Positions 1-11,100 of a stretch of 64,000 nt of DNA are shown here, one piece after another. Position 1 is the stretch's first letter. Every line of letters starts with the position of its first letter. The position numbers and the translations under genes are program-made. Under the pieces are notes generated by a model, which saw nothing but the letters and a program-made list of their open reading frames with translations, was not told where the DNA came from and searched no databases. Source of the stretch: Papaver somniferum (Eukaryota > Streptophyta > Magnoliopsida > Ranunculales > Papaveraceae). The DNA is taken from the NCBI RefSeq assembly GCF_003573695.1, contig NC_039367.1, forward strand, positions 29,784,442 through 29,848,441, written 5' to 3'.

Positions 1-540
1 GGGTATACCCAATTTTAAAGAAACTCTTTTTAAGGGTTTTAGGGGGAGTCCTAATGGGTAAGTTACAAAACTACCCTTACCCTTTAAAAACCTATTACCC
101 TAAATCAGTTTTAAAATTTTTTTTTCATTCCATCTTCTTCTTCTCTTCTTCATCTTCTCCACAACCCTACCGGCTCCATCACCAACACCACCATCAAAAC
201 TCGTCGATTAATTCATCAAAATCGTCGATTCGAAAACTACGATTAATCTTCAATAATGGATCCGCCAAGACATAAGGGTACTCGTATGGAAGAAGCTAAT
301 CGAAAACCTAATGAGTACAATCCTGGAATTGCAAGTTTGGTTGCTAAGAAAGTGAAGAAAAAAACGGTTGAAGAAGCTCGCAGCCACTCAAACACGAGAA
401 ATGGTGCGCTTAAGAACGTAAGGGCTTACTTAAACTCACTCCAGTACTTCTATTTGATGTTTGCATGTTAAATTAGGTCAGAAAAATCTAAATTGTGAAT
501 TGGCAGTTGCGACACCTGCAAGGTATTAAGTTCTCGACCT

Positions 541-1010
541 TGCCGGGTTCTCATAGTTAGGGTTTGGCCGGCAGGCTCTTAGGTTGAATAACGTGCCGGC
601 TGTTGAACACCTGTAACTGCTACTTGCAGGGCCGGCAAGTTATTCAACCTTAGACACTGCCGGAGGAAGTTTTTAAATGAAGCCGGCATGTTATTATTTT
701 TTACCCTGCCGGCTACTTGTTTTGAATATATTGGTTCCTGATGCCTTGAATTTTTAAAACCGAAATGGTATTTGGATAAAACCATGCCGGCTGTTAGTTG
801 GCCGGCAATGTATGGGTAATGTACCTTGCCGACCTGTAATGTGGAAAATCCTTGTATCTATTGTGTTCATATCTTTTATAAGCCGTCAGGCTATTTGAAT
901 GATACCCAGCCGGCCGCTCTTTAGCTCGCATGTAATTCAGATATCGACCCTTCTGGCCATTGTTCCGCCGGATAGGTTATATATGTCGACCCTGCCGACC
1001 TGTAATTTTT
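541..1010. repeat. GCCGGC/GCCGAC word field, intron 1 of element 1
   Basis: About 14 copies of GCCGGC or one-base variants (GCCGAC, GCCGGA, GCCGTC) occur in both orientations, often as TGCCGGC or GCCGGCAT, spaced roughly 20-40 bp. They fill the presumed first intron of the PMD gene. The surrounding bases differ from copy to copy, so this is a field of short words rather than a simple tandem repeat. Confidence 0.8.
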
Positions 1011-1239
1011 TTAATTGTTCTTGTTCAGGTTGGAAAAGGAAAAGAAGAAAGCTACGAAAGCTCTTAATCCTCCTTCAAGACCTCCTCGTGTTTGTGATAA
1101 ACTCTTGACTTTAACACATCGAGGGGCATACGTTGTGCCGGGAACGCTCAAGATCCGTGTACCGAATGATTCTCAACCACCATCGGAAACCAGTGATTCA
1201 TACGATACTCTAGATGAAGACCAATCAATTCCATCTGGT

Positions 1240-1460
1240 AGAAGAGGTGATGATGATGATGTTGATGAAAGCACTCGGCTGCTAGAGGAGGTAAAAATGA
1301 TAATGATGATGGTGATCAAGACATGCCTGATGTTGGAGGAGGTGATGATGATGATGGTGGTGATGATGATGATGGTAATGGAGATAAAGTTAAGAATATC
1401 CAAGATGAAATTGTTGAAGAGGAAGAGGAACAAGAAGAAGAAGAATAAGAAGAAGGAGAT
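1240..1460 (+). repeat. GAT/GAN low-complexity tract
   Basis: This is a degenerate GAT-rich run that becomes GAAGAA-rich. In one frame it reads as an Asp/Glu/Gly acidic segment of the PMD gene, but the frame changes near 1285. Microsatellite slippage is the likely cause of that frameshift. The antisense open frame here is a by-product of the repeat. Confidence 0.8.
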
Positions 1461-3751
1461 GGAGAACAAACTCTAGCTATTGTTCAACCCACCGAAGCTT
1501 CAGCTTCAACTTCAACCGAAACCGGAACGAGGAAGAGGGTGATCACTAAACCATATGATTCTCACATGCCTCCCCGCCACTTGATGCTTACACTGAAAAA
1601 AGGTGAGCTTCCATTGGCATGTACGATTCATAATACTATCCTAAGTAATCTCAATCCTTCTTTGTTCTTTATTTAAGTGTGTAACTATCTTAAATTTGTG
1701 TTAAGTGTTTGTATTTCTTTTCATTTTGATTTTTTGGTATTTAGGATCACAATCATGCCGTCCGTCTCATGAGGCTCCAAGCTTCGTGTTCAGTGACTAA
1801 TACTTGGGATCTTGACAAGGAATGTGAGGAGGTGAAAGTGATTGTCAAGAACTCCGGGTTGTGGCCTGCGGTGGAGAGTTCGAATATTGAGCAGGATAAA
1901 GTTACCGTATCTGCATTCTGTGAGAGGTTTTACGGAGAGACTAATACAATGTTATTCCCATTCGGTGAGATGGCGATAACTCCCGATGATGCTCAACAAA
2001 TTCTAGGCCTCGAGGTTGATGGAAAAGCAGTCACTGAGGGATTCGATAATAAGTTTCCTTTCAAGGATATCTACAAATTGAGCCAGAAATTGTTCGGTTG
2101 GAATCAGATTGAGACGGAGTCTGTTCTTGAGATGAAGGATGGTCGTCTAAGCAAGAAGTTTAATCTGAAGAAGTTGAGGGACACATTAAGGGAGACAAAG
2201 AAAATATTTGATAAGGAAGGAAGGGTGAACCCGGTGCGAATCAATGATACTGCGTCATCTTATTTGCTTTACGTCCTAGGCAAATGTATCTTCCCCGACA
2301 GTTCCAGAAACTTGGTCGAGGTTAGTTACTTGCAACTACTGGATCCCTTAGATAAGATGCGTGAGTATTCTTGGGGTATTGCGGTGGTCGCCTTCTTGAA
2401 CAATGAGTTGACAAAATGTTCTAGGGCACTCACTAAGCAAGTTAACGGAAACACATGTCTCTTCCAGGTAATTTTATTGTCTAAATCATTTATATTTGTT
2501 AAATTCTTGTAAGATAAGATTCTTACTAAACTTTTTTTTTGCATAGGTTTGGATATATGAGCACTTCCCTTCTTTGTTCAAAACAAAATACTACGTCAAA
2601 GTGGATGCGAATGTTGCGGTTGATAAGCCAAGAGCGCAAAGGTACAGTTTTAAAGGTACTCAAGATAAGGAAATGCCGTAAAATCTTATGAAACTCCAAA
2701 ACGACATCGACAAATTAACTGCGGAGGAGGTGATATTTGATCTGTATCGAGATGCTAGAACTAAAGGTTTAATCCAAATGAGAGATGAAGTTGCATTATA
2801 TTATGGACCCTTGATGACTATGTATGATGGATATTCAATGTACGATCCACATCGGGTAATGCGACAATTGGGTTACGTCCAAGAAGAACCTCATTTCGAT
2901 GAAGAAAAGCCGTTCTTTACTGTGGACATGTCTGAATGCACCATGTCCCAAAAAATTATTAATGTCTCTTACGATCCAGCACCAACTCAAAAACATTGGG
3001 ACGATAGACGTCGCCGTAAAATCGATGTGAGTCTTTTGGACGAGGTGACCACCGGTCATGAAACTAGTGAGAAATACATGGCGTGGTACTTGGATCAGGG
3101 TCGTCCTACTGTGATTAGGGAAATGACTGCTGAAGAACTGGCTCGTAAGAGGAAGATGGCATCGAAAGACCCAACATTAAGTCTTAAGTTCTTTGTAAGT
3201 ATTTTAGAGTTGCTCTTAATATTTTCAGTTTAATATTACATTATCGAATCATTCTATTAATTGTTTGTTGTTTAATTGAAAATAGAAGGAGTATTTGAAG
3301 ACCTTTGTGAAGGTGTTGTGTTGCACGAAAGACAAAGGAGAGCCTTTGTCGATTGAAGATTAAAGCAAGCACATTGACTATGCTTGCAATGTTGACAATG
3401 AGGAGGCCCATGAATTGTTCAAGCAACTTGAGGCTGAAGTAAAGGTGGAAGAAAAAGCTAGGAGGGAAGCACAAGCCAAGCTGAATGCTGACAAAAAGAG
3501 GGCTCGTAGCGGTCGTGGTGGTGAAGGTAGCAGCAGTGGTAGTGTTCCTAAACGGGGTCGTGGTCGTGGTGAATGAATGCTTTCCTAGTTTATTTCTTTA
3601 TGTTGTGGTGGACAAATGTTTAAGTTAATGGTGTGGACAATTTTTTTTTTTAAGGTTTATGGGACATGTTTTCGTATTTTGGACAAAAAGTGTTGGATTT
3701 CTAGTTGTTGAATGAATGGTTTGTTTAGCTATGTAAAGTTTCAATACTTAT

Positions 3752-4300
3752 GCCGGCATGCATTTTTTAAGTTACATTTCCGACTGTCCCAGGGCCCGCA
3801 AGGTTGTGAATTGTCAGACTGCCGGCCCTGACGACGGAAATTGTGTTGTTACCAGGATCGGCAAGGTAATACGATTCCTACCTAGCCGGCTGTTTACTCG
3901 CCAGCAAGGTAATATGTTATCGACCCCGCCGGCTATGTGTGGAAAAAAAACCCTTTCTCATGGTGCCTAAAATCATATAAGGTCAGTATGGTAACAAAAT
4001 TCATACGTTGCTGGTCGAATCCTGGCCGGCATGCTAATGACCCAATACAGTTCCGGCGGATACACAGAAGAAAAACCTTCTCCTGATGCCTAAAATCATA
4101 TATGGTCGGCATGGTAAAAAAATTCATACCCTGCCGGCCAAATCCTACCCGGCATGCTAATGACCCAATACAGTTCCGGCGGACACATAGAAGAAACTGG
4201 TCTCCTGATGCCTAAAATCATCATTAAGTTGGCATGGTAACAAATTTCAGACCCTGCCGGCCTTACTTAGTCGGCATACTTAAAACAGTGTCGGCGGATT
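3752..4300. repeat. GCCGGC word field with a 122-bp tandem triplication
   Basis: A second field of GCCGGC/GTCGGC/GCCGGA words lies between the PMD gene and the next gene. Within it, a 122-123-bp unit starting TG(A/G)TGCCTAAAATCAT is repeated three times, at about 3961, 4084 and 4206. Each copy carries TCGGCATGG-, CCCTGCCGGCC- and CGGCATGCTAAT-type words, so words are copied as blocks. The long spacer has no coding sign. Confidence 0.82.
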
Positions 4301-4381
4301 TAAATTCAAATTTTTTGCAAGTACAATTTCATTGATTGACTTGTACTTGGGCACTATAATGGCCAAATTTGGCCACCATCC

Positions 4382-4389
4382 TATAAATA
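4382..4389 (+). promoter_or_regulatory. TATA box of the SANT-like gene
   Basis: TATAAATA lies about 115 bp before the ATG at 4497, with a CA-rich untranslated leader between. The spacing fits a plant Pol II core promoter inside the element. Confidence 0.6.
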
Positions 4390-4496
4390 CACTACTTCTT
4401 TCTACAAAACAACATACAAATAGTTCTGTATACTCTCCAAAGCTCATATCATCATACACTCCATCTAACTCACCTAATAGCTCCCTACAAACAACA

Positions 4497-5005
4497 ATGA
4501 CTTCATTTGATTCAAATGAAGATTTGGCAATCACCAAAGCATGGTATGCGGAAAAACAACTTAGACGTCAATCCTACGAAAGGGTGGATTCCACAACCTT
4601 TTGGGCTAGGGTACACAACAAATTTATCCAAGACTTTGGGAATCCAAATACAAGAAATGTTCAACAAGTGCATGAGAGGCACCTAGTCATTGAAAATGCG
4701 ATACTTGCATTTTTAGCTCCCCAACCTCGGATTTTTAACACTCGCCCCTTCACCTTGTCCATTGCACAATTTGTGAGTATTTTTGTGGTTTGTTTTACGT
4801 GATCCATGTTGTTTTATCTTCCAATGAAACACCACTAACAAATGCAAGTTTGTTTTTGTAGCACGAAGTCGTGAAAGCGCGCTACTTGGAGGTAAAGGGG
4901 GAAGCATTCGCGTTCGATGCAAGCTATCACTTCTTGGCCGAAAGAATCCCGGAGGATAACCCGGACTACTTGGATGTTGTATCGTCTTCGTCGAAGGAAG
5001 ATTGA
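4497..5005 (+). CDS. SANT/NAM-associated-like protein (often labelled 'glutathione S-transferase T3-like')
   Basis: There are two exons, 4497-4772 and 4862-5005, joined by an 89-bp GT-AG intron in phase 0, giving about 139 aa. The start ATG at 4497 is the first after the TATA box. The N-terminus reads DSNEDLAITKAWYAEKQ then TTFWARVHNKFIQDFG, the pattern of the Myb/SANT-like domain seen in PIF/Harbinger accessory proteins and in plant proteins labelled GST-T3-like or NAM-associated. The second exon reads VVKARYLEVKGEAFAFDASYHF and ends in an acidic Ser/Asp tail. The usual middle of the domain (the QSRW block) is replaced by VQQVHERHLVIENAILAF. No lesion is seen. It sits between two word fields of element 1, so it may be a DNA-binding helper of the element. 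That role is inference. Confidence 0.6.
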
Positions 5006-5242
5006 TGGCTTTAGAAGTTTTTGTATAGGTTTTGTGGGTATACCTCTATGTAAGCCCTCACGAGACTATAACTCGTCCACTAGGGTCGTCAAGGGGTTCA
5101 ATGGCTTGATGCACATGCTAAGTGCATTCGTTTTTCCGTCGACAAGGATTAGGTTTCATGTTTCAATCAATGTAGTAACCAAAATTGAATGAATAAAGTG
5201 AATTACATCTTCCTATATTCTGTTTTCTGTTTGATATAAGTA

Positions 5243-5545
5243 CATGCCGGCATGGTTATAAATTCGTATCATGCCGACTACAGGTCAGCCGGTAGTGTTA
5301 AAAATTATGTGCATGCCGACCATATGATCGCCGGCATTGTAGGAAAATTTTCCATGCCGACCGTAAAATTCTGGCCGAAGATAGTCGGCGTATTCTTCAT
5401 TCAAAGACCCTTCCGGCCGAAAATCAGTCGGAGTATTCTGCATCCGAAAACCATGCCGACCTCTCTTAGTCGGCAGCTTATTCAAAGTAGACCTTGCCGA
5501 CAACCTTTGGTCGGCACCTTATTCAAACATTTACCTTGCCGACCT
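5243..5545. repeat. GCCGAC/GTCGGC word field, right part of element 1
   Basis: A third field holds about 16 words. Here CATGCCGACC and AGTCGGC(A/G) dominate over the GCCGGC palindrome, and they often occur as inverted pairs 10-20 bp apart. Position near the presumed right end makes it a subterminal repeat region. No gene is seen between 5006 and 5820. Confidence 0.78.
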
Positions 5546-5817
5546 TATGCATTTTCAAAACCAAATTTTTTGATCGAAATCGAACTCATAAGACAGATGA
5601 AAGGTTTAATCTATTGAATTCATAATTACAAAATTTTAATCTAAACTCAATTAGTTAACCTAATCAGAATCTTAGTGTTAACCAAGGGCATATTAGCCAT
5701 TTAGCAAATACAAGGTTAAGGAATGTCTTGGTTTTACTTCAAAATAATCAGATTTTGTCTAATCGGATATACCCCAATTAGTTTGAGTATACCCCAATCT
5801 CGCCAGTTTTTTTGTTA

Positions 5818-6095
5818 GCAATGGAACGGATTTTGTATTTAATCATTTTTTTCTCGTTTATTTTTTGGTGTTTGTTACAGGTGCTTCTAGAAGGTGGGAC
5901 TAACCGCTGAAGGCGTGAAGAACTTCTGTGAGGACTAACTGTTCCTTGAAATTGAAAAGCAAGAACTACGAATACCCCTTTTAAATGACTTAGATGTGTC
6001 TACATGAATTCCGAAAGCAATTTCATTTTTGAGCATTTTTTTTCTTTTTTTGCTTCAGAACTTCTATTTGATGTGTTGTTTTACAAATTTTACAA
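5818..6095. repeat. Segment homologous to 34.05-34.42 kb (block A)
   Basis: The segment shares recognisable stretches with 34,050-34,420: GAACNGATTTTGTATTT, a GAATACC..TTTTNAATGACTT run, and CAGAACTTCTNTTTGATGTG. Order and orientation are the same in both copies. It does not look coding here. Element 1 appears to abut or interrupt this copy. Confidence 0.6.
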
Positions 6096-6129
6096 GCAAA
6101 CTTAGCCAAGGCATTTGGTGAATACACCA

Positions 6130-6327
6130 TTATAGAATTTGACCACCAGGATTTACATAGAAGAAGTAAACCATGTCCCACAAGGCGCCCATAAAAGAAA
6201 TTATTTTAGTATTTAAATGGCTGTACATTTCCCATAAATAAAATATACCGCTAAATTTGGCTCTTTCCGTTGGTGCCTCCATGTGAGCGAACCTCGAAGG
6301 ACGCGACGGTGCCACATCTCCAGCCAT
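6130..6327 (-). CDS. Small 65-aa protein with a hydrophobic segment
   Basis: The ORF starts with a true ATG (complement of 6325-6327) and reads MAGDVAPSRPSRFAHMEAP, then a semi-hydrophobic stretch with FMGALWDMVYFFYVNPGGQ near the C-terminus. One membrane segment around residues 42-57 is plausible. The size and make-up resemble small mitochondrial or membrane-complex subunits, but the family is not recognised with certainty. It is divergent from the gene at 6720, with about 390 bp between the start codons, so the two may share a bidirectional promoter. The chance that it is not a gene is real, but its composition looks protein-like and it has no lesions. Confidence 0.5.
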   Translation of the reverse strand: MAGDVAPSRPSRFAHMEAPTERAKFSGIFYLWEMYSHLNTKIISFMGALWDMVYFFYVNPGGQIL

Positions 6328-6719
6328 ACAATATATTCTCAGATAGACAAAACAAATTAGAAAAATGGAAAATCACTTGCCGTTTCTCTGAGTGAGTGTC
6401 TGTAACTGTAAGTAACTAGTGTGGGCAGCACTTAAAATCAGTTTAATGAGCTGCAGTATTGGTACCCGGGTCAGTCTTTTTTTTTTAGCAAGAACGCTCA
6501 TGGTTTTTTAAGGTAAAAAAGATAAACTTTTCAATGTTTCAGAGCATTTCTCTATGAGTTTCAGCAGCTATGGCAGTATGAATTAGTTTTTGAGTCTGGG
6601 TTCTGGTGGGTTTTGATTTTAAGCCGAATTTGATTGGATTAAAGTGAGATTTTACAAGATGTTCTTAAGTTTGTTGAATTGAAATTGTTGTGGTTTTTGG
6701 GATCTGATTTTGTAAAGGG

Positions 6720-7577
6720 ATGACATCTCTGAGCAATTTAGGTATTGGGTTAAGCTTAGTTTTCAGTTTACTCTTACTAGCACTGATTGCAGAGTTATAC
6801 TATTTACTCTGGTGGAAGAAGAAGAAACGAGCAATCATCAATGATATTCAAGATGATTACAGCAGCAGTTCATCAAGTGCAAGAGAGTTTTTATATTTGT
6901 TTTGTTGGAAAAAGCCATCTTCTTTGAGTTCTACAGGTCTCTTTACTGATCCTGAACAGGAAAATAATCAGCTTCATTTACATTCAAGCTCAAGCAAATT
7001 AAGCTCATTTGGTGAAGATAGTATTGAAGCTGAATTGATGAGATTGCATAACCTTTCAGGACCACCAAGATTGCTCTTCACCATTAAAGAAGAAACGAAA
7101 GAAGATTTGGAGTCAGAAGATGGAAGATCTAGAAACAATAACAACAAAGTATCAAGAAGAAGTTTGGCTGATCTTCTTCTTGTTGCAGTTGAAACACCAT
7201 TCTTGACACCAATGGCTTCACCAAGATTAACTCCTCCTCTTACTCCAATTCATTATAACCAAAATGCTGGGACTAATCCTTTGTTTGAATCATCTGTTGA
7301 TCCCGAGATGTGTAAGATAATAAGACCATCGCCTTCGCCAACATTTAAGTTCTTGAAAGATGCTGAGGATAAATTTTCTAGGAAAAGATTGATTGAAGAA
7401 GCTTTGAAAAGGGTCCAAAAGAATGCAGCAGTTTCTCCAAATGAGGAAGATGGTTGTTTCACTGTAACAGTGGATAAACACAAGGAGGAAAGTGAATTTG
7501 ATCATTATAACCATCAAAATGCACTACCACTGTCCTCATCTCCATCTCCATCCACTGTCAAGAGTTGTGAACATTGA
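6720..7577 (+). CDS. Single-pass membrane protein of unknown function, 285 aa
   Basis: This is a single-exon gene with a true ATG at 6720. Residues about 7-31 form one hydrophobic segment (LSLVFSLLLLALIAELYYLL), followed at once by WWKKKKR, so a signal-anchor with the bulk of the protein in the cytosol is likely. The rest is Ser-rich and low in order: a poly-Ser tract, an acidic stretch EETKEDLESEDG, Pro-directed sites (TPMASPRLTPPLTP), and a conserved-looking KRLIEEALKRVQKNA helix near residue 220. Plants have several such uncharacterised proteins with an N-terminal anchor and a phosphosite-rich tail. No enzyme motif is visible. It is divergent to the small minus-strand gene upstream and followed about 600 bp later by argininosuccinate lyase. 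Confidence 0.72.
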   Translation: MTSLSNLGIGLSLVFSLLLLALIAELYYLLWWKKKKRAIINDIQDDYSSSSSSAREFLYLFCWKKPSSLSSTGLFTDPEQENNQLHLHSSSSKLSSFGEDSIEAELMRLHNLSGPPRLLFTIKEETKEDLESEDGRSRNNNNKVSRRSLADLLLVAVETPFLTPMASPRLTPPLTPIHYNQNAGTNPLFESSVDPEMCKIIRPSPSPTFKFLKDAEDKFSRKRLIEEALKRVQKNAAVSPNEEDGCFTVTVDKHKEESEFDHYNHQNALPLSSSPSPSTVKSCEH

Positions 7578-7639
7578 AAAGAAACTGTAACTTGGTTTTG
7601 ATTTTTTGCATTTTTCTTTTTTAATCGATGTTCCTGTGA

Positions 7640-7785
7640 ATTCGATAGAAAATTTTAGAATTTTGGTTCTTTATTTTTAAGTTTTGAACTATACCAGTAC
7701 TCCTCTGAGACTAACGACAATAACTTTGGGTCTTATATAAGGTGACCAACACCACAGGGCCCTTAACAGGGCTGCCCAGAAACAG
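7640..7785. repeat. Segment homologous to 35.13-35.28 kb (block B)
   Basis: A shared ACAATAA..CTTTGGGT run is followed by GTGACCAACACCACAGG(G/T)CCC and AACAGGGCTGCCC, matching 35,175-35,275 in the same orientation. Together with block A this makes a collinear pair of matches flanking different middles. Confidence 0.6.
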
Positions 7786-8192
7786 GTGAACGGAAGAACT
7801 CGTACCGGGCCGAACTATTGTTATACCGCACCCCAAAGATGTACAAGATTTCTGAACTATACCAATGGCGACAACTTCTTTCTTCTCTTGAAGAACAGCT
7901 TCAGACCATCAACAACAGCGACCACCATCTCTTCTTGGTCTATTTCTATCTTTAGAAGAAGACTAATTCCTCATCATTCCACCAATAATTCAATTCAAAC
8001 ACCACAAACCCATCAATTTCAGCAGCAAGTGTTCTTCCTTGTTTAATCGACTAGACCCTAACCCCAATTCTTCTTCGTCTCTGCACCACAGCATCAAGAA
8101 TTAATAAGGAGATATTAATCAACTATTTGGCAGAAAATTGGAAAACCGTTGCTTTAGTCTCCACAGAGCTGTTAGGGTTTATCACAGAAGAT

Positions 8193-11100
8193 ATGCAAGG
8201 AACATTGATCAACTCCTCATTGTTACTTCCACAACAAATCAGTTTAATTTCAAAATCTCGATTTCATTTAGGGTTTTGCAAAAATACCCAAACTGGGATT
8301 TTTAGTGTCCATCAAACTATGAGTGATTCTTCTTCTTCTTCAGTAATATTATCAGAGAAGAAACAAAATGAGAAAGAAGTGAAGCTCTGGGGAGGTAGAT
8401 TTGAAGAAAGTGTTACTGATACTGTCGAGAAATTTAGCGAATCAATTTCTTATGACAAAGCTTTGTATAAACAAGATATTAAGCAAAGTAAAGCTCATGC
8501 TACTATGCTTGCTAAACAGGTTCGATCGTTTCTTTGGTATAACCATTTCATTAGTTCATTCAAATTGATTGAAATTATATTGACTGACTGGGAATTGCAT
8601 GTTTACATAGTGGGCTTCTTGTGTACTGTTCCTTCTTAGATTGTAATTGTTACATATATTCCATGATATCTGTTAGTTCAGCCTTGGGTTCTTGTTTAAG
8701 GCCATGACTTGTATTGACTGGATAAAAATATGATTATGGGGGTTCTATTGTCATTTCTACAGACTCAGCAAATTGTCATGAGTTTTTCTTTAGGCTCATT
8801 AATGTTTCTTACATTCTCTTCTAACGAAATCTGGAACTTTAAGGGATGTTTTTCCTTTTTATGGGGAATGTAAGGAGCCTCTAGCTGGGAATACGTTTAG
8901 GCCTGGTCACATTAGTCATTTGACCCTGTGTTATAAAATGTTTCTAGCTGGTTTGTGATTTTATGATATCTGGAAACATTATTCGGTAAAGACAATATCA
9001 CGGTTCATATATTTGGTGCTTTTGCTGATATAATTATGGGTATGCAGGGGTTGATGACTGCCAGTGACAGGGATGCCATACTGCAAGGTCTTGACAAAAT
9101 AGACAAGTGTATTGAAGGGGGGGAATTTGTTTGGAGAACAGATAGGGAGGATGTGCACATGAACATTGAAGCAGCTCTTACCGATTTGATTGGTGAACCT
9201 GCAAAAAAGCTTCATACAGCTAGGAGCCGAAATGATCAAGTTGTGACAGATCTACGACTGTGGTGTCGCGATGCTATAGATAAGATCCTTTTATGCATCA
9301 AACGTCTACAGGTTTTCATGACTTTCCTTCATTATATTTGTCTTTCTTGTAGATTGTCTTCTTGTGGCCGTATAATGCGATTGTCTCTTCTATTCTTGTT
9401 GTTTGAATTTTTTTGTTATTTTCTCTGAAGGTTGCTCTAGTGAACCTGGCTAAAGTAAATGAAGGTCTCATTGTTCCTGGCTATACTCATCTACAGAGAG
9501 CCCAACCTGTGTTACTGCAGCATCTTCTCTTGTCATATGTTGAGCAGGTTTGATTTGGGAACTTAGAAGAAACAGAAAACACCACACTTTGATGTAAAAT
9601 GTGTCATTTAACTGCTAGTGGCCACCTAAATTACAGTTTCATAGGGAGTGATTTTGATTTCATTTTCTATCTTACCTTCCTTAATTGACGCAAGGGATAT
9701 TTCTAACAAATGTATATTTTCCATCCAAGATTTTCATTTCATATTTTCTTAGGCGGATTGCTGCTTTCTCTGTTCATAGAACTGGTGAGTTGTTAATAAC
9801 TAACACTTGTGACTATGGTGCTATTTTTAGCTTGAACGTGATGCTGGACGATTAGCAGATTGCAGAAGTCGGCTAAACTTCTGCCCTCTTGGAGCATGTG
9901 CATTAGCGGGTACCGGTCTACCTATAGATAGATTTATGACCTCTGATGCTCTGGGGTTTACTGCACCCATGAGGAATAGGTAAATATTGAAACCATTACT
10001 AATATCACGATATTTTGACTAAACATGTTAACATTGCATCCTTAACGGTAGAGTAAGGGTTCATACGAACAGTAGCTTCAACTGGGTATCTCGTAACACA
10101 GTTCATTATGTGGACTTCTCTTGACCATCCACCATTTTCGTCATTCTCTTTGCGGTAGGAGAAGAATGTTTTTGCATACGGTTTTACTCATCTGTTTGGG
10201 TTGCTTTAGACTTTAAACCTCGAGGATGCCCTGTATGAACCACCTATAAATGCCATATGAAATGGCATCAAGCTCACTATCTGTCTAGCATATAAATTTA
10301 GTAAAGTTGCGTTCATTTCAATGATTTTCAGAAGCTGGTTAAGATATGTGATTATTTTCCATGGTTTTAAAAACAGCATTGATGCGGTTTCAGACCGTGA
10401 CTTTGTTCTGGAATTCTTGTCAGCGAATTCAATTGTAGCTATCCATCTTTCTCGACTCAGTGAAGAATGGGTTTTGTGGGCGTCAGAGGAGTTTGGGTTC
10501 CTTACCCCAAGTGATGCAGTCTCCACCGGTAGTAGCATCATGCCTCAAAAGAAGAACCCTGACCCAATGGAACTTGTTCGTGGAAAATCTGCCAGAGTTG
10601 TAGGAGACCTTGTCACCCTTCTTGTACTTTGCAAGGGACTTCCACAAGCTTACAACCGTGATCTACAGGTAATACTTCTGGCATTACGGATGTGTAGTTA
10701 TATCTGGGATACATCTTGAGTAAATAAGCTATTTTCGCTTGGAACAGGAAGACAAGGAGCCTCTGTTCGACAGTGTTAAAACAATAATAGGAATGCTTGA
10801 AGTGTCTACAGAGTTTGCGCAAAATATCACCTTTAACCGCGAAAGGATTCAAAGGGCTTTACCAGCTGGGCATCTCGATGCTACCACAGTTGCAGATTAT
10901 CTAGTAAACAAGGCATGTTGTTCCAAATTCTTGGTTTTCCGTATAAAAATGACCTTCTCATTATGAATTCTTATATTTACCAGGGTGTTAGTCCTCAAGG
11001 GAGTTGGGGGAGTTGAGTGTAGTTGGTTTTTTTCCGTTAGTCATGGGGGAGTTCGAAGGAGTCTCTCAAAATCCCTGTTAGTCATGGGAGAGTTTAGAAG

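Larger units (their letters stand above)
256..3576 (+). pseudogene. Plant mobile domain (MAIN/PP7-long-form-like) protein, disabled
   Basis: The exons appear to be 256-417 (Lys-rich start), about 1029-1600 (basic then Asp/Glu-rich), 1745-2467, 2547-3194 and 3286-3576, with GT-AG borders. Exon 1745-2467 encodes the PMD core (aminotransferase-like plant mobile domain, PF10536): a DH-x-AVRL opening, then AFCERFYGETNT, FPFGEMAITPDDAQQILGL and W-G-I-AVVAFLNNEL. The next exon starts VWIYEHFPSLF and runs through RAQRYSFKG, typical of the family. It ends with a basic RGRGRGE tail. Lesions seen: an in-frame TAA at 2679-2681 where Gln is expected, a second TAA at about 3361-3363, a frame change near 1285 in the GAT-rich stretch, and mismatched phases at the first and second exon joins. 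The protein is therefore not made at full length. Family known; transposon origin inferred. Confidence 0.72.
1..5800. mobile_element. Putative PMD-encoding DNA transposon (element 1)
   Basis: This stretch is read as one mobile element. It carries a broken plant-mobile-domain gene, a second small SANT/NAM-associated-like gene, and three dense fields of a GCCGGC-type word. The first bases of the window read GGGTATACCCAATTTTAAAG. Near 5,767-5,795 two inverted copies of a GGGGTATA(C/T) block occur, so the ends may be diverged terminal inverted repeats. Just beyond 5,810 the sequence becomes homologous to 34.05-34.42 kb, which fits an element boundary there. The left target-site duplication lies outside the window, so the class (probably Mutator-like) is inferred. 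PMD genes are known both as host genes and as transposon cargo. The boundaries are approximate. Confidence 0.45.

Noticed and set aside
541..1010. CRISPR-like array from the repeated words
   Set aside because: Words are only 6-9 bp, occur in both orientations and have irregular spacing; this is plant DNA.
1173..1469. Minus-strand ORF over the GAT-rich tract
   Set aside because: It consists of Ile/Ser/Phe runs that mirror the GAT/GAA repeat on the plus strand.
4862..5005. Real glutathione S-transferase
   Set aside because: Similar proteins are often labelled GST-T3-like in databases, but the thioredoxin-fold and GST domains are absent; the visible part is SANT/NAM-associated-like.
8127..8192. 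Upstream extension of the argininosuccinate lyase start
   Set aside because: The frame is open back to 8127 but that codon is TTG; the first ATG is at 8193 and gives a normal plastid precursor.
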